From NCBI GenBank assembly GCA_964635875.1, contig CAZWRK010000056.1, positions 1 to 28,222 of the forward strand: 28,222 nt of DNA, given 5' to 3'. This DNA is from CAZWRK01 sp964635875 (GTDB lineage Bacteria; Pseudomonadota; Gammaproteobacteria; Burkholderiales; Aquaspirillaceae). Under the pieces are notes generated by a model. The model searched no databases. It saw nothing but the letters and a program-made list of their open reading frames with translations, and was not told where the DNA came from. The position numbers and the translations under genes were made by a program. Shown here in pieces: positions 15,731-23,427 of this stretch (positions are counted from its first letter, which is position 1; each line of letters begins with the position of its first letter).

Positions 15731-15738
15731 AGTTTTAT

Positions 15739-15815
15739 GGTGGATATAGCTCAGTTGGTAGAGCCCCGGATTGTGATTCCGGTTGTCGTGGGTTCGAGTC
15801 CCATTATCCACCCCA
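15739..15815 (+). tRNA. tRNA-His (anticodon GUG)
   Basis: The acceptor GTGGATA pairs with TATCCAC, the anticodon stem CCGGA/TCCGG encloses TTGTGAT with GTG at 15773-15775, and CCA is encoded at 15813-15815. G at 15739 can pair with the discriminator C at 15812, giving the G-1:C73 pair that histidyl-tRNA synthetase needs, so I include it. It is 8 bases after tRNA-Arg and is the last of three tRNAs in the operon. Confidence 0.97.
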
Positions 15816-15857
15816 GAATAACAAAAGCCTCTGAGAAATCAGAGGCTTTTGTTATTC
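15816..15857 (+). terminator. Long perfect hairpin ending the tRNA operon
   Basis: A 19-bp perfect inverted repeat (15816-15834 with 15839-15857) closes on a GAAA tetraloop. The core AGCCTCTGA/TCAGAGGCT is GC-rich, followed by TTTT and an AT-rich end. It begins at the very next base after the tRNA-His CCA. It should act as an intrinsic terminator and set the 3' end from which the tRNA is processed. Confidence 0.88.
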
Positions 15858-15883
15858 TAACACCTTGTTTTTTCTGCATTTCC

Positions 15884-15910
15884 TTAAGTTCCCCTCGCAA
15901 ACGCCGAAGA
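15884..15910 (+). promoter_or_regulatory. Sigma-28 (FliA)-type promoter candidate
   Basis: TTAAGTTC at 15884-15891, an 11-base spacer, then GCCGAAGA at 15903-15910. The flagellar sigma-28 consensus is TAAAGTTT, 11 bases, GCCGATAA; each half matches at six of eight positions and the spacing is exact. The predicted start is near 15917, about 50 bases before the DUF5610 gene. This points to late flagellar gene control. Confidence 0.6.
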
Positions 15911-15969
15911 AAGCATAGCCGCTAACCTTTTAGCAGGCTCCTCCACGAGCGAACCTAAGGAGTTTCATC

Positions 15970-16584
15970 ATGCCAGAAGCACTTGCATCCACCTCATCAG
16001 TGCGCCCCACAAACACCCAGTCGTCTACCGTCCGCCAAAATAGCGACGCAAAAGAAGCTCAAGACGCCAAGGACATCGAATCCACCAAAAAAAGTGCGCA
16101 GTCTCAAGAGCGCACCATGCGCGCAGATTTGAATCAGAAAATTTTACAATCCTCGCTCACCGTCTCGATTCAAAGCGGCGAAAAGTCCCAAGAACTGCTA
16201 TTCCGTTCGGCCATCGACAAGCTCAACGAGCTGCTTGCCCCTGACTTAGGCGAAAACGCCATTCAAAATGCCGCCGCCAACCAAGACAACTCGCCAGAAG
16301 CCACCGCTGGCCGCATCGTCTCCATTTCAACCGGCATGTTCGAGCTCTACGCCAAACAACACCCCGACGAGGACAAAGACCAACTCGCGACAAAGTTTGT
16401 TGATTTAATTCGTGGCGGTTTTGAAAAAGGCTTCAAAGAAGCCAGCGATGTTCTCCAAGGACTTGGCGTCCTCAATGGCGATGTGCAAAGCGGCATTCAA
16501 AAAACCTATGAACTCGTTCAAAAAGGCTTTAACGACTTCCTAGAAAAGCAGCAGACCAAAACAGAAAGCGACACCGCCGCCTAA
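15970..16584 (+). CDS. DUF5610 domain protein
   Basis: A 204-residue soluble protein without signal peptide or membrane helix. The first 55 residues are polar, low-complexity and probably disordered (rich in Ser, Gln, Lys, Asp). From about residue 60 to 190 it is helical and charged, with the look of the DUF5610 family: SLTVSIQSGEKSQELLFRSA, the segment ending GFEKGFKEA, and VLNGDVQSGIQKTYELVQKG. No molecular function is known to me for this family. A good AAGGAG lies 8 bases before the ATG. The sigma-28-like promoter upstream and the diguanylate cyclase downstream suggest a motility-linked role, which is inference. Confidence 0.8.
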   Translation: MPEALASTSSVRPTNTQSSTVRQNSDAKEAQDAKDIESTKKSAQSQERTMRADLNQKILQSSLTVSIQSGEKSQELLFRSAIDKLNELLAPDLGENAIQNAAANQDNSPEATAGRIVSISTGMFELYAKQHPDEDKDQLATKFVDLIRGGFEKGFKEASDVLQGLGVLNGDVQSGIQKTYELVQKGFNDFLEKQQTKTESDTAA

Positions 16585-16593
16585 GCGCGCCCT

Positions 16594-16615
16594 GCCCCCG
16601 AACGCCCTCGGGGGC
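16594..16615 (+). terminator. GC-rich hairpin after the DUF5610 gene
   Basis: GCCCCCGA at 16594-16601 pairs with TCGGGGGC at 16608-16615 around a 6-base loop. There is no immediate T run (the nearest is at 16627-16631), so termination may be weak or need Rho. It lies 9 bases after the stop codon. Confidence 0.5.
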
Positions 16616-16719
16616 GCTCTAAAAGATTTTTACGACACAGTTCGGACACAAAGCTATGCCAAGATATTCGGATTGACCTAAGATCATCTTCCCACTTGTC
16701 ACACCTTACCGCCCGCCTC

Positions 16720-18114
16720 ATGCCATTTGCCAAATCGACCTTGCTCACCCGTATTAAAGCATCGCTGCAGCATGCACAGGCCTTATTTGGGGTATGTGTG
16801 ACACTGATTGTACTTGGCATCTTCATCAGCATTAACCATATCGAGAACGAGCGTTTTCGCATCCACGAGCGCGCACTTCTCCTCGAAAAACTCACCACAG
16901 CACGCGCCATGGTCGAAAACATGGTCAGCAGCCATCTGGGGGCGCTCGATGCGCTCGAAGGCCTCATTCACACCCAGCCAACCCTCTCACAAGAAGCCTT
17001 TCGAAAAATGGTCGATGTGCTGCGCCGCAACCGCCCCGCCATTCGACAAATCGAACTCGCTCCCCGCGCCGTCATTCGCTACATCCACCCCATCACCGGC
17101 AATGAAAATGCATTAGGCCTCGACTTACGGACTTTACCGGGGCAGCGTGACATGGTCGAAACCACCATTCGCAGCGGCGTACTCAAAATTGCAGGCCCAC
17201 TCGAACTCCACCAAGGCGGACTGGCCCTCATCGCTCGCCAGCCGATTTTTCTGGGAAAACAAGACCAAGAACACTTCTGGGGCTTTGCCATTATCATTTT
17301 TGATTTTCCACGTTTTACGCGGATGATGAACGAGAGCGGCGCATTCGAAGGACTCCATTACGCTATTCGCGGCGTCAATGGGCTAGGCGGCCAAGGCGAC
17401 ACCTTTATTGGCCATTCCGAACTCTTCCAAAAAGACCCGATCGTCCTGAGCATCAGCATCCCCAACGGCAATTGGCAAATCGCCGCCGAGCCCGAAGAAG
17501 GCTGGATCTCGCGACGCCCAGGAGAGTGGCAATTTCTCACATTTGCGGTACTCGTCGCCCTTCTGCTTGGCAGCATGACCGCGCTCCTCGTCCGGCGCAG
17601 CGTCTCCATGCAACGCCTCGCCGCCGAAGACTTTCTGACAAAGCTCGATAATCGCCGCTGCTTTGAACAAAAAGCCCATGCCGAATGCGCGCGTGCCAAA
17701 CGCACCACCATTCCGCTAGCCCTGATTTTGTTAGATATTGATTTCTTCAAAAAAATTAACGACCAATATGGCCATACTGGCGGTGATCGCGTCCTCACCG
17801 CACTCGCCGCTGAACTAAAAAAACACTTTCCACCCAACACCGCCATTGGTCGCCTCGGTGGAGAAGAATTCGCGATCCTGCTGCCCAACCACACCACCGG
17901 CGAAGCCTTTATTCTCTCGAACACCCTGCGCGAAACCCTCGAAAAAACCCCCGTACCCTACCAAGGTCACGACATTCACTACACCGCGAGTTTCGGCATT
18001 GCAGAATGGAAACAAGGCGACGAATATGACCACCTCATCCAGAAGGCTGATCACGCACTCTACCAAGCGAAACGTGAAGGGCGAAACCGCTGCTGCCTCA
18101 CAAACCCACACTAG
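16720..18114 (+). CDS. Membrane diguanylate cyclase with CHASE sensor and GGDEF domain
   Basis: A 464-residue protein predicted to make c-di-GMP from two GTP. It has a first membrane helix (FGVCVTLIVLGIFISI), a periplasmic CHASE-type sensor of about 220 residues including VIRYIHPITGNENALGLDL, a second helix (FLTFAVLVALLLGSMTALLV) and a C-terminal GGDEF domain. The domain opens with DFLTKLDNRRCFEQ, has LLDIDFFKKINDQYGHTGGD and the signature RLGGEEF at about residues 378-384. The RxxD inhibitory site usually found just before the signature is absent. The start is uncertain: a TTG at 16696 would add eight residues, and neither start has a clear ribosome site. Confidence 0.9.
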   Translation: MPFAKSTLLTRIKASLQHAQALFGVCVTLIVLGIFISINHIENERFRIHERALLLEKLTTARAMVENMVSSHLGALDALEGLIHTQPTLSQEAFRKMVDVLRRNRPAIRQIELAPRAVIRYIHPITGNENALGLDLRTLPGQRDMVETTIRSGVLKIAGPLELHQGGLALIARQPIFLGKQDQEHFWGFAIIIFDFPRFTRMMNESGAFEGLHYAIRGVNGLGGQGDTFIGHSELFQKDPIVLSISIPNGNWQIAAEPEEGWISRRPGEWQFLTFAVLVALLLGSMTALLVRRSVSMQRLAAEDFLTKLDNRRCFEQKAHAECARAKRTTIPLALILLDIDFFKKINDQYGHTGGDRVLTALAAELKKHFPPNTAIGRLGGEEFAILLPNHTTGEAFILSNTLRETLEKTPVPYQGHDIHYTASFGIAEWKQGDEYDHLIQKADHALYQAKREGRNRCCLTNPH

Positions 18115-18179
18115 GCTGTCACTTTATTTTGCCGGATGAAAATGCCACACTCGACGCTCTCATTTAGAAAGCTCGACTC

Positions 18180-18830
18180 ATGGCGCATATTCAACTCGAT
18201 CATCAACCCGCTCCCGTCGCCAATATTTTCTGCATTGGCCGCAACTACGCTGCTCACGTCGCCGAACTCGGCAACGCGCCCAACGAAGCGCCGCTGGTGT
18301 TCCTCAAACCCACCTCGTCGCTGCTGCATGCACCGGCAGCGATTGAACTGCCCAGCACCTCGCAAGACATTCACTACGAAACTGAATTAGTACTCTACAT
18401 TGGGCGCGGTGGCCGCAACATTCCAGAAGCCGATGCGCTCTCACATATTGCAGGCTATGGGATTGGTCTGGATCTGACCGCCCGCGACATTCAAGACGAA
18501 CTCAAGAAAAAAGGCCATCCGTGGACACGCTGCAAAGGCTTCCCCCACGCCGCCTGCGTCTCGGCGTTTATTCCCGCCAACCAAGTTAGCGACCCGAGCC
18601 AATTGCAATTCACCCTCGACGTCAACGGCGCGCGCCGCCAACACGGTCAAACCCAGATGATGCTCTACTCCATCACCCGCATCATTGCTGAACTCAGCCA
18701 AACCTATGGACTCTCCGACGGTGACCTCATCTATACCGGCACCCCCGAAGGCGTTGGCCGTCTGCACCCACAAGATCGGCTCACCCTCGACCTCAACGGC
18801 CTCGTTCAAGCCGAATTCACGGTGGCATGA
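18180..18830 (+). CDS. Fumarylacetoacetate hydrolase family protein, acylpyruvase-like
   Basis: A 216-residue single-domain FAH enzyme. It shows IFCIGRNYAAHVAELGNAPN, VFLKPTSSLL, the metal-binding acidic residues in HYETELVLYIG and GLDLTARDIQDELKKKGHPW, and ILY/IYTGTPEGVG near the end. Length and sequence are close to E. coli YcgM and human FAHD1, which cleave acylpyruvates and decarboxylate oxaloacetate. The exact substrate here cannot be read from sequence. Its stop codon overlaps the start of hslR (ATGA), so the two are translated from one message. A clear ribosome site is lacking; the nearest purine run is GAAAG. Confidence 0.9.
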   Translation: MAHIQLDHQPAPVANIFCIGRNYAAHVAELGNAPNEAPLVFLKPTSSLLHAPAAIELPSTSQDIHYETELVLYIGRGGRNIPEADALSHIAGYGIGLDLTARDIQDELKKKGHPWTRCKGFPHAACVSAFIPANQVSDPSQLQFTLDVNGARRQHGQTQMMLYSITRIIAELSQTYGLSDGDLIYTGTPEGVGRLHPQDRLTLDLNGLVQAEFTVA

Positions 18831-19258
18831 TGGCGCGCGGCAAATCTCAAACCGACAGCAGCGACGACAGCATCCACAAAGTTCGCCTTGATAAATGGCT
18901 GTGGGCCGCGCGCTTTTACAAAACCCGCGGACTCGCCCAAGAGGCCATCGACGGCGGCCATGTTCACATCAACGGTGACCGCGCCAAACCCGCGCGGGCG
19001 GTGAAAGTCGGCGACGAAATCGAACTCCGGCTGAATCAACTGGTCTACCAGCTGGAAGTCATTGCCCTCGCCGAGCGGCGCGGTCCCGCGACCGAAGCGC
19101 GATTGCTCTACCACGAATCCGAGGCCAGCCAAGCCGCCCGCGAAGCCCGCACCCTCGAACTTAAAGCCGGTTGGGCCAGCTTCCCGCAAGGCGATGGCCG
19201 CCCGACTAAAAAATCACGGCGACAACTCAACCGCTTCCGCCAACAAGACGGCGCTTAA
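18827..19258 (+). CDS. hslR: Ribosome-associated heat shock protein Hsp15
   Basis: A 143-residue RNA-binding protein with an S4 domain at about residues 18-80: KVRLDKWLWAARFYKTRGLA then AIDGGHVHINGDRAKPARAV and KVGDEIEL. A basic C-terminal tail (GRPTKKSRRQLNRFRQ) follows. Hsp15 binds free 50S subunits carrying a stalled nascent chain and helps recycle them. The length is close to E. coli HslR (133). It overlaps the preceding FAH gene by 4 bases. Two ATG codons are in tandem; I use the first. It is convergent with modB and I see no hairpin in the 29 bases between them. Confidence 0.92.
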   Translation: MMARGKSQTDSSDDSIHKVRLDKWLWAARFYKTRGLAQEAIDGGHVHINGDRAKPARAVKVGDEIELRLNQLVYQLEVIALAERRGPATEARLLYHESEASQAAREARTLELKAGWASFPQGDGRPTKKSRRQLNRFRQQDGA

Positions 19259-19287
19259 TGGCAACCGCCTAGCCGGAGCAACCGCCA

Positions 19288-19992
19288 CTATTCCGCCACC
19301 GAATGCAACCGGCGCGGTGCAGCCGCCCAAGGCCTGCGCCGGTTGATTTGGCCAATCAACACAATCACCGCAACCGCAAACCCCAATAACACCCACGCCA
19401 AGCGGTGCGCATGATCGTATTCCGCCAACTCGACCGCCTGATACAGCGCAATCGATAGCACCCGCGTTTCCCCCGGAATATTGCCACCGATCATCAAGAT
19501 CACCCCAAATTCGCCCACGGTATGCGCAAAACTCATCGTCACTGCCGTCGCAAACGCGCGCCGACACGCGGGCACCACCACCCGCCACAGCATTTGCCAG
19601 CGAGTCGCCCCCAAAAGCATCGCCGCCTCAAGCGATTCCGGAGCCAGCTCAGCAAAACCCAACCGCAAGGGCTGCACCGCAAACGGTAAGGAATACAGCA
19701 CCGAGCCAATCACCAAACCGCTAAACGTAAACGCCAAATGTGCACCGCCCAAGGCTTCTAGCAAGCCACCCAGCGCGCCATGCGGCCCCAAAAAAATCAG
19801 CAAGTAAAAGCCCAGCACCGTCGGCGGCAACACCAAGGGCAGCGACACCACCGCCTCCACCCACGCCACACTGCGATGCGGACTGCGCGCCAGCCACCAC
19901 GCGATCGGCGCACCGATCAACAACAGCAACACCGTACTCAAACTCGCCAGTTTGAGCGTCAACCCCAACGCCGCCCAATCTGCTGCGGTCAT
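19288..19992 (-). CDS. modB: Molybdate ABC transporter permease
   Basis: A 234-residue inner membrane permease with about five helices, including LKLASLSTVLLLLIGAPIAW and VVSLPLVLPPTVLGFYLLIF. The ABC-contact (EAA) loop reads LEAAMLLGATRWQMLWRVVV, and the ModB signature FGVILMIGGNIPGETRVLSI is complete. It passes molybdate (or tungstate) delivered by ModA. Its ATG overlaps the modA stop by 4 bases (ATGA). The ATPase gene modC, normally next, is not present: the next gene downstream is hslR on the opposite strand. Confidence 0.93.
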   Translation of the reverse strand: MTAADWAALGLTLKLASLSTVLLLLIGAPIAWWLARSPHRSVAWVEAVVSLPLVLPPTVLGFYLLIFLGPHGALGGLLEALGGAHLAFTFSGLVIGSVLYSLPFAVQPLRLGFAELAPESLEAAMLLGATRWQMLWRVVVPACRRAFATAVTMSFAHTVGEFGVILMIGGNIPGETRVLSIALYQAVELAEYDHAHRLAWVLLGFAVAVIVLIGQINRRRPWAAAPRRLHSVAE

Positions 19993-20732
19993 GGCGTCAC
20001 ACCATAGCCCGCCTGCTGAATCACCGCCCGCGCCGCCGGCGCTTGCAGAAAGCGCAATAAAGCCCGTGCCGCAGGCTGGTCTTTAATCAAAATCGCCTCC
20101 TGCAAGATCGGTTGATGCAGCTTTTCGGGCACCACCCACGCACTGCCTGCGGCGGAACGATCGAGCTGCGAGCGCGCAATAAAGCCCAACTCGGCCGCCC
20201 CACTATTCACAAAATGAAAAGTCTGACCAATGCTCTCGCCCATCACCACCCGTGATGCCAAGGTTTCGCGCAGACCCATCGCAGTTAGGGTTTCGATCGC
20301 GGCACGCCCATACGGTGCGCTGTCAGGATTCGCGATCGCCAGCTTATTAAACCCGCCCTGCCGCAACACCTGCCCTTGCGCATCAATCCAATTCGGGCGG
20401 CGACTCCACAACACCAATTGACCTCGGGCATACACAAACCGCGTTCCCGCCACGGCAAAACCGGACTTTTCGAGCGCCGCGGGCCGCTCATCGTCTGCCG
20501 ATAGAAACACCGCAAACGGCGCACCGTTTTGAATTTGCGCAAACAACTTCCCCGACGCACCCACTGAGACCTCGACCTGATGGCCGGTATCGGCCTCAAA
20601 CTGCTGGGCGATACGTTGGAATGGCGCAGCAAAGTTCGCTGCAACCGCGACCCGCACCGTATCCGCCGCCGCCATCGGCACACACGCCCCCCACAATAAA
20701 ACCACGCCTAAACTTCGTACTCTCTGCCACAT
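19989..20732 (-). CDS. modA: Molybdate-binding periplasmic protein
   Basis: A 247-residue solute-binding protein. The signal peptide is WQRVRSLGVVLLWGACVPMA followed by AADTVRV. The mature protein opens with VRVAVAANFAAPFQRIAQQF, and has VSVGASGKLFAQIQNGAPF (oxyanion-binding Ser and backbone), VFLSADDERPAAL and KLAIANPDSAPYGRAAIETL, all typical of ModA. The frame runs back to 20888, but ATG at 20732 has AAAGGA seven bases upstream and gives a proper signal peptide, so I take it. modB follows with a 4-base overlap. I see no TAT-rich ModE operator in the 82-base divergent region shared with mltG. Confidence 0.92.
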   Translation of the reverse strand: MWQRVRSLGVVLLWGACVPMAAADTVRVAVAANFAAPFQRIAQQFEADTGHQVEVSVGASGKLFAQIQNGAPFAVFLSADDERPAALEKSGFAVAGTRFVYARGQLVLWSRRPNWIDAQGQVLRQGGFNKLAIANPDSAPYGRAAIETLTAMGLRETLASRVVMGESIGQTFHFVNSGAAELGFIARSQLDRSAAGSAWVVPEKLHQPILQEAILIKDQPAARALLRFLQAPAARAVIQQAGYGVTP

Positions 20733-20757
20733 GGGCATTTCCTTTCTGGGATCTCGC

Positions 20758-20777
20758 CCGCGCCCCGCTGGGCGCGG
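20758..20777. other. GC-rich palindrome between modA and mltG
   Basis: CCGCGCCC at 20758-20765 and GGGCGCGG at 20770-20777 form a perfect 8-bp inverted repeat with a 4-base centre in the divergent promoter region. TATCAT, a possible -10 for mltG, follows directly at 20778. It could be an operator or a hairpin in a leader; no known site is recognised. Confidence 0.4.
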
Positions 20778-20814
20778 TATCATTCGGGGCTTGCCTGTCG
20801 ACACACCACTTCTC

Positions 20815-21807
20815 ATGAAAAAATTTTTGCTTTCCCTCATCCTCACGCTGCTGTGCTGGCTAGGCTGGGCGGCGTATTCAGTGACCACGCCTTATACGCC
20901 ACCGACGCTGCCGATGGTGATTACCATCGAAGCCAATCAAAACCTCCGGCAGATTGCAGACATCCTTGAGGAACAGCAGGCGATTCGCAGCCCGTGGCTG
21001 TTTATGCTCGCCGCCAAGTGGACCGGTCAAGCACCACGCCTCAAAGCGGGCGATTATCGCCTGACCGCGCCGGTTTCGATTTCGGAACTGCTCGACCGTA
21101 TGGAAAAAGGCGAATCCATCGAATTTTCAATCACCATCCCCGAAGGTTGGCGGTTTAGCCAATTCCGGCAAGCGCTCGACAAACATCCCGCGCTTAAACA
21201 CCTCGGGGCCGATCTTTCTGATCAAGAACTGCTGACACGCTTGGGCTATAGCCATCTCAGCGCCGCCGAAGGCTGGTTCTTCCCCGACACTTACCGCTTT
21301 TTACGCGGTTCCAGTGACCTCGACATCTTGCGCCGCGCCCACACTCGCCTGCGCCAGCAACTTGAACAAGCATGGAACAACCGCGCCCCCGATTTGCCCT
21401 ACACCTCGCCCGAGCAGGCGCTGATTATGGCGAGCCTGATCGAGAAAGAAACCGGCCACGAAAAAGATCGCACCCAAATCGCCGCGGTTTTCGTCAATCG
21501 CCTAAAAATCGGCATGCGCCTGCAAACTGACCCGAGCGTGATTTATGGCGTGGGCGCGAGCTATCGCGGCAACCTCACCAAAAAACATCTGCAAACCGAT
21601 ACGCCTTACAACACCTACACCCGTGCCGGACTGCCACCCACGCCGATTGCCCTGCCCGGTCGCGCCGCCCTCGATGCCGCCTTGCATCCGGCGAGCAGCT
21701 CCGCGCTGTATTTTGTTGCGCGCGGCGACGGCACCTCACAATTTTCAGACACGCTCGATCAACATAATCAGGCGGTTCGACGCTATATCCTCGGCAAGAA
21801 AGACTAA
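20815..21807 (+). CDS. mltG: Endolytic murein transglycosylase
   Basis: MltG cuts nascent peptidoglycan strands at the inner membrane and sets their length. The 330-residue protein has one N-terminal membrane helix (KFLLSLILTLLCWLGWAAY), a LysM-like region with NQNLRQIADILEEQQ, and the YceG catalytic core. The catalytic Glu lies in ASLIEKETGHEKDRTQIA, followed by VFVNRLKIGMRLQTDPSVIY and PYNTYTRAGLPPTPIALPG. The frame extends upstream, but the ATG at 20815 gives the family start MKKFLL. There is no visible ribosome site. It heads the mltG-tmk-holB-tatD series; pabC, often upstream in relatives, is absent. Confidence 0.94.
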   Translation: MKKFLLSLILTLLCWLGWAAYSVTTPYTPPTLPMVITIEANQNLRQIADILEEQQAIRSPWLFMLAAKWTGQAPRLKAGDYRLTAPVSISELLDRMEKGESIEFSITIPEGWRFSQFRQALDKHPALKHLGADLSDQELLTRLGYSHLSAAEGWFFPDTYRFLRGSSDLDILRRAHTRLRQQLEQAWNNRAPDLPYTSPEQALIMASLIEKETGHEKDRTQIAAVFVNRLKIGMRLQTDPSVIYGVGASYRGNLTKKHLQTDTPYNTYTRAGLPPTPIALPGRAALDAALHPASSSALYFVARGDGTSQFSDTLDQHNQAVRRYILGKKD

Positions 21808-21811
21808 GACC

Positions 21812-22438
21812 ATGACGCACACAGGCTGCTTTATCACCCTCGAAGGGATCGACGGCGCTGGCAAAAGCACCCATATCCCGTGGATTGCCGACCAATTGCG
21901 CGGCCGTGGCATCGACGTCGTGGTGACGCGAGAACCGGGCGGCACGCCGCTCGGCGAAACCTTGCGCGCCTGCTTGCTCGACCCCGCCACCGAAGTCTCG
22001 CTCAAGACCGAAACATTATTGATGTTCGCTGCCCGCCAACAGCACCTCGACAGCGTGATTGTCCCGGCATTAGCGCGGGGCGCATGGGTGCTGTGCGACC
22101 GCTTTACCGATGCGACGTTCGCCTATCAAGGCGGAGGCCGTGAACTCGGTGCCGCACGCATCGAAGCGCTCGAACAGTGGGTACAAGAAGGCCTGCAACC
22201 CGATTTGACCTTGCTATTTGATCTTGACCCTGAACAAGCCGAGCAACGTCGCCTTGGTGCGCGCGAACCCGATCGCTTTGAACAAGAAGCGCGCGCCTTT
22301 CACCAACGGGTTCGACTGGCCTATTTAAGCCGCGCCGCCAGTGCGCCCGCACGGTTTCGCCTGCTCAACGCCAGTCAAACCATTGCCGCCTTACAGCAAG
22401 AAATCCATCACGCCCTTGAAGGACTCGTCGGATGTTGA
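21812..22438 (+). CDS. tmk: Thymidylate kinase
   Basis: Tmk phosphorylates dTMP to dTDP. The 208-residue protein has the P-loop GIDGAGKST at residues 12-20, the TREPGGTPLGETLR motif, VLCDRFTDATFAYQGGGR (substrate binding, DR-F motif) and a LID region with RRLGAREPDRFE. Its length matches the family. The frame is open far upstream inside mltG, but the ATG at 21812, four bases after the mltG stop, gives the standard start. Its stop overlaps holB by seven bases, so the two are translationally coupled. Confidence 0.96.
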   Translation: MTHTGCFITLEGIDGAGKSTHIPWIADQLRGRGIDVVVTREPGGTPLGETLRACLLDPATEVSLKTETLLMFAARQQHLDSVIVPALARGAWVLCDRFTDATFAYQGGGRELGAARIEALEQWVQEGLQPDLTLLFDLDPEQAEQRRLGAREPDRFEQEARAFHQRVRLAYLSRAASAPARFRLLNASQTIAALQQEIHHALEGLVGC

Positions 22439-23424
22439 GCCTGCTGCCGTGGCAAGCGAATGACTGGGCGCGCTTGGTGCCGCAATTTGATCGGCTGCCC
22501 CACGCCATGCTGTTTATCGGGCCAACCGGGATCGGTACCGAGCGCTTTGTAGCGAGTTTGGCGCAAGCCCTGCTCTGCGAACAACCCCAAGCCGAGCATC
22601 GCGCCTGCGGGCAATGTGTGGCCTGCCATTGGCTGGCTGCCGATTCACACCCCGATTTTCGCCGTCTGAGCGCCGACGAAGAGGCCACCAAAGACGGCCC
22701 GAAAAAGCTCCGCCAAATCAAAATCGAAGCGGTGCGGCACATTATCGACTTCGCGCATCTGTCCGCGCATCGTGGCGGCAATCGGGTGATTGTGATCGAA
22801 GAGGCTGAAACGCTGAATCTCGCGGCGGCGAATGCGTTGCTAAAAATCCTCGAAGAGCCGCCCGAAGGGGTGTTTTTCTTGCTCACCGCCAGCCAGCCGC
22901 AAAAGCTCCTCGCGACCTTACGCAGTCGCTGTCGGCTGATTCCGCTAACCGCACCAGCATGGCCCGACGCGCTTCACTGGCTCCACGCGCAAGGTCACGC
23001 CGACCCCGAACGCGAATTGGCTTACGCCGGTGGCGCGCCCTTGGCGCTGTTGGCGGACGAACTGATTCCGCATCGCGATCAGTTATTAGCGGTATTGATG
23101 CGCCCGCAACGCGCCGCGATTTTGTCCTGCGCCGCCGACCTCGACCGCAGCCGCTTGCCGCTGGAAGTTCCGCTGAACTGGCTCAGTAAATGGCTTTATG
23201 ATCTCAGTGCAGTGGCGCTACAGGCCGCACCGCACTATCACCCCCACGCCCAAGACACCCTGCAGCGGCTCGCAGCGCGCATCACCCCGCCGCAGCTGAT
23301 GCACTATCACACCCACATCCTGACGCTGATGCCGTTTGGACAACACACCTTGAGCGTGCGCTTGCAATTAGAGCGCCTGCTTTTTGATTATCTGGGCTTA
23401 TTCGCCCGCCAACGGGACGCCTAA
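22432..23424 (+). CDS. holB: DNA polymerase III subunit delta prime
   Basis: Delta prime is the fixed part of the clamp loader that puts the beta clamp on DNA. The 330-residue protein has a degenerate P-loop (GPTGIGTERF, Thr in place of the usual Lys), as expected because this subunit does not hydrolyse ATP. It has a zinc module with C49, C59, C62 and C65 (RACGQCVAC), IIDFAHLSAHRGGNRVIVIE, ANALLKILEEPPEGVFFLL, and the SRC arginine-finger motif in LRSRCRLIPL. It sits between tmk and tatD as in E. coli. A PilZ gene often found between holB and tatD in proteobacteria is absent here. Confidence 0.95.
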   Translation: MLSLLPWQANDWARLVPQFDRLPHAMLFIGPTGIGTERFVASLAQALLCEQPQAEHRACGQCVACHWLAADSHPDFRRLSADEEATKDGPKKLRQIKIEAVRHIIDFAHLSAHRGGNRVIVIEEAETLNLAAANALLKILEEPPEGVFFLLTASQPQKLLATLRSRCRLIPLTAPAWPDALHWLHAQGHADPERELAYAGGAPLALLADELIPHRDQLLAVLMRPQRAAILSCAADLDRSRLPLEVPLNWLSKWLYDLSAVALQAAPHYHPHAQDTLQRLAARITPPQLMHYHTHILTLMPFGQHTLSVRLQLERLLFDYLGLFARQRDA

Positions 23425-23427
23425 CCC

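Noticed and set aside
15480..15731. An 83-codon minus-strand reading frame and a plus-strand frame at 15737-15925
   Set aside because: Both run through the tRNA genes. The peptides (for example GIEPVTPSLEGW and IAQLVEPRIVIPVVVGSSP) are the well-known false translations of tRNA sequence.
15739..15969. tRNA-His 3' end as an integration (att) site
   Set aside because: No integrase gene, no repeated copy of the tRNA end and no foreign-looking genes are found downstream within the window.
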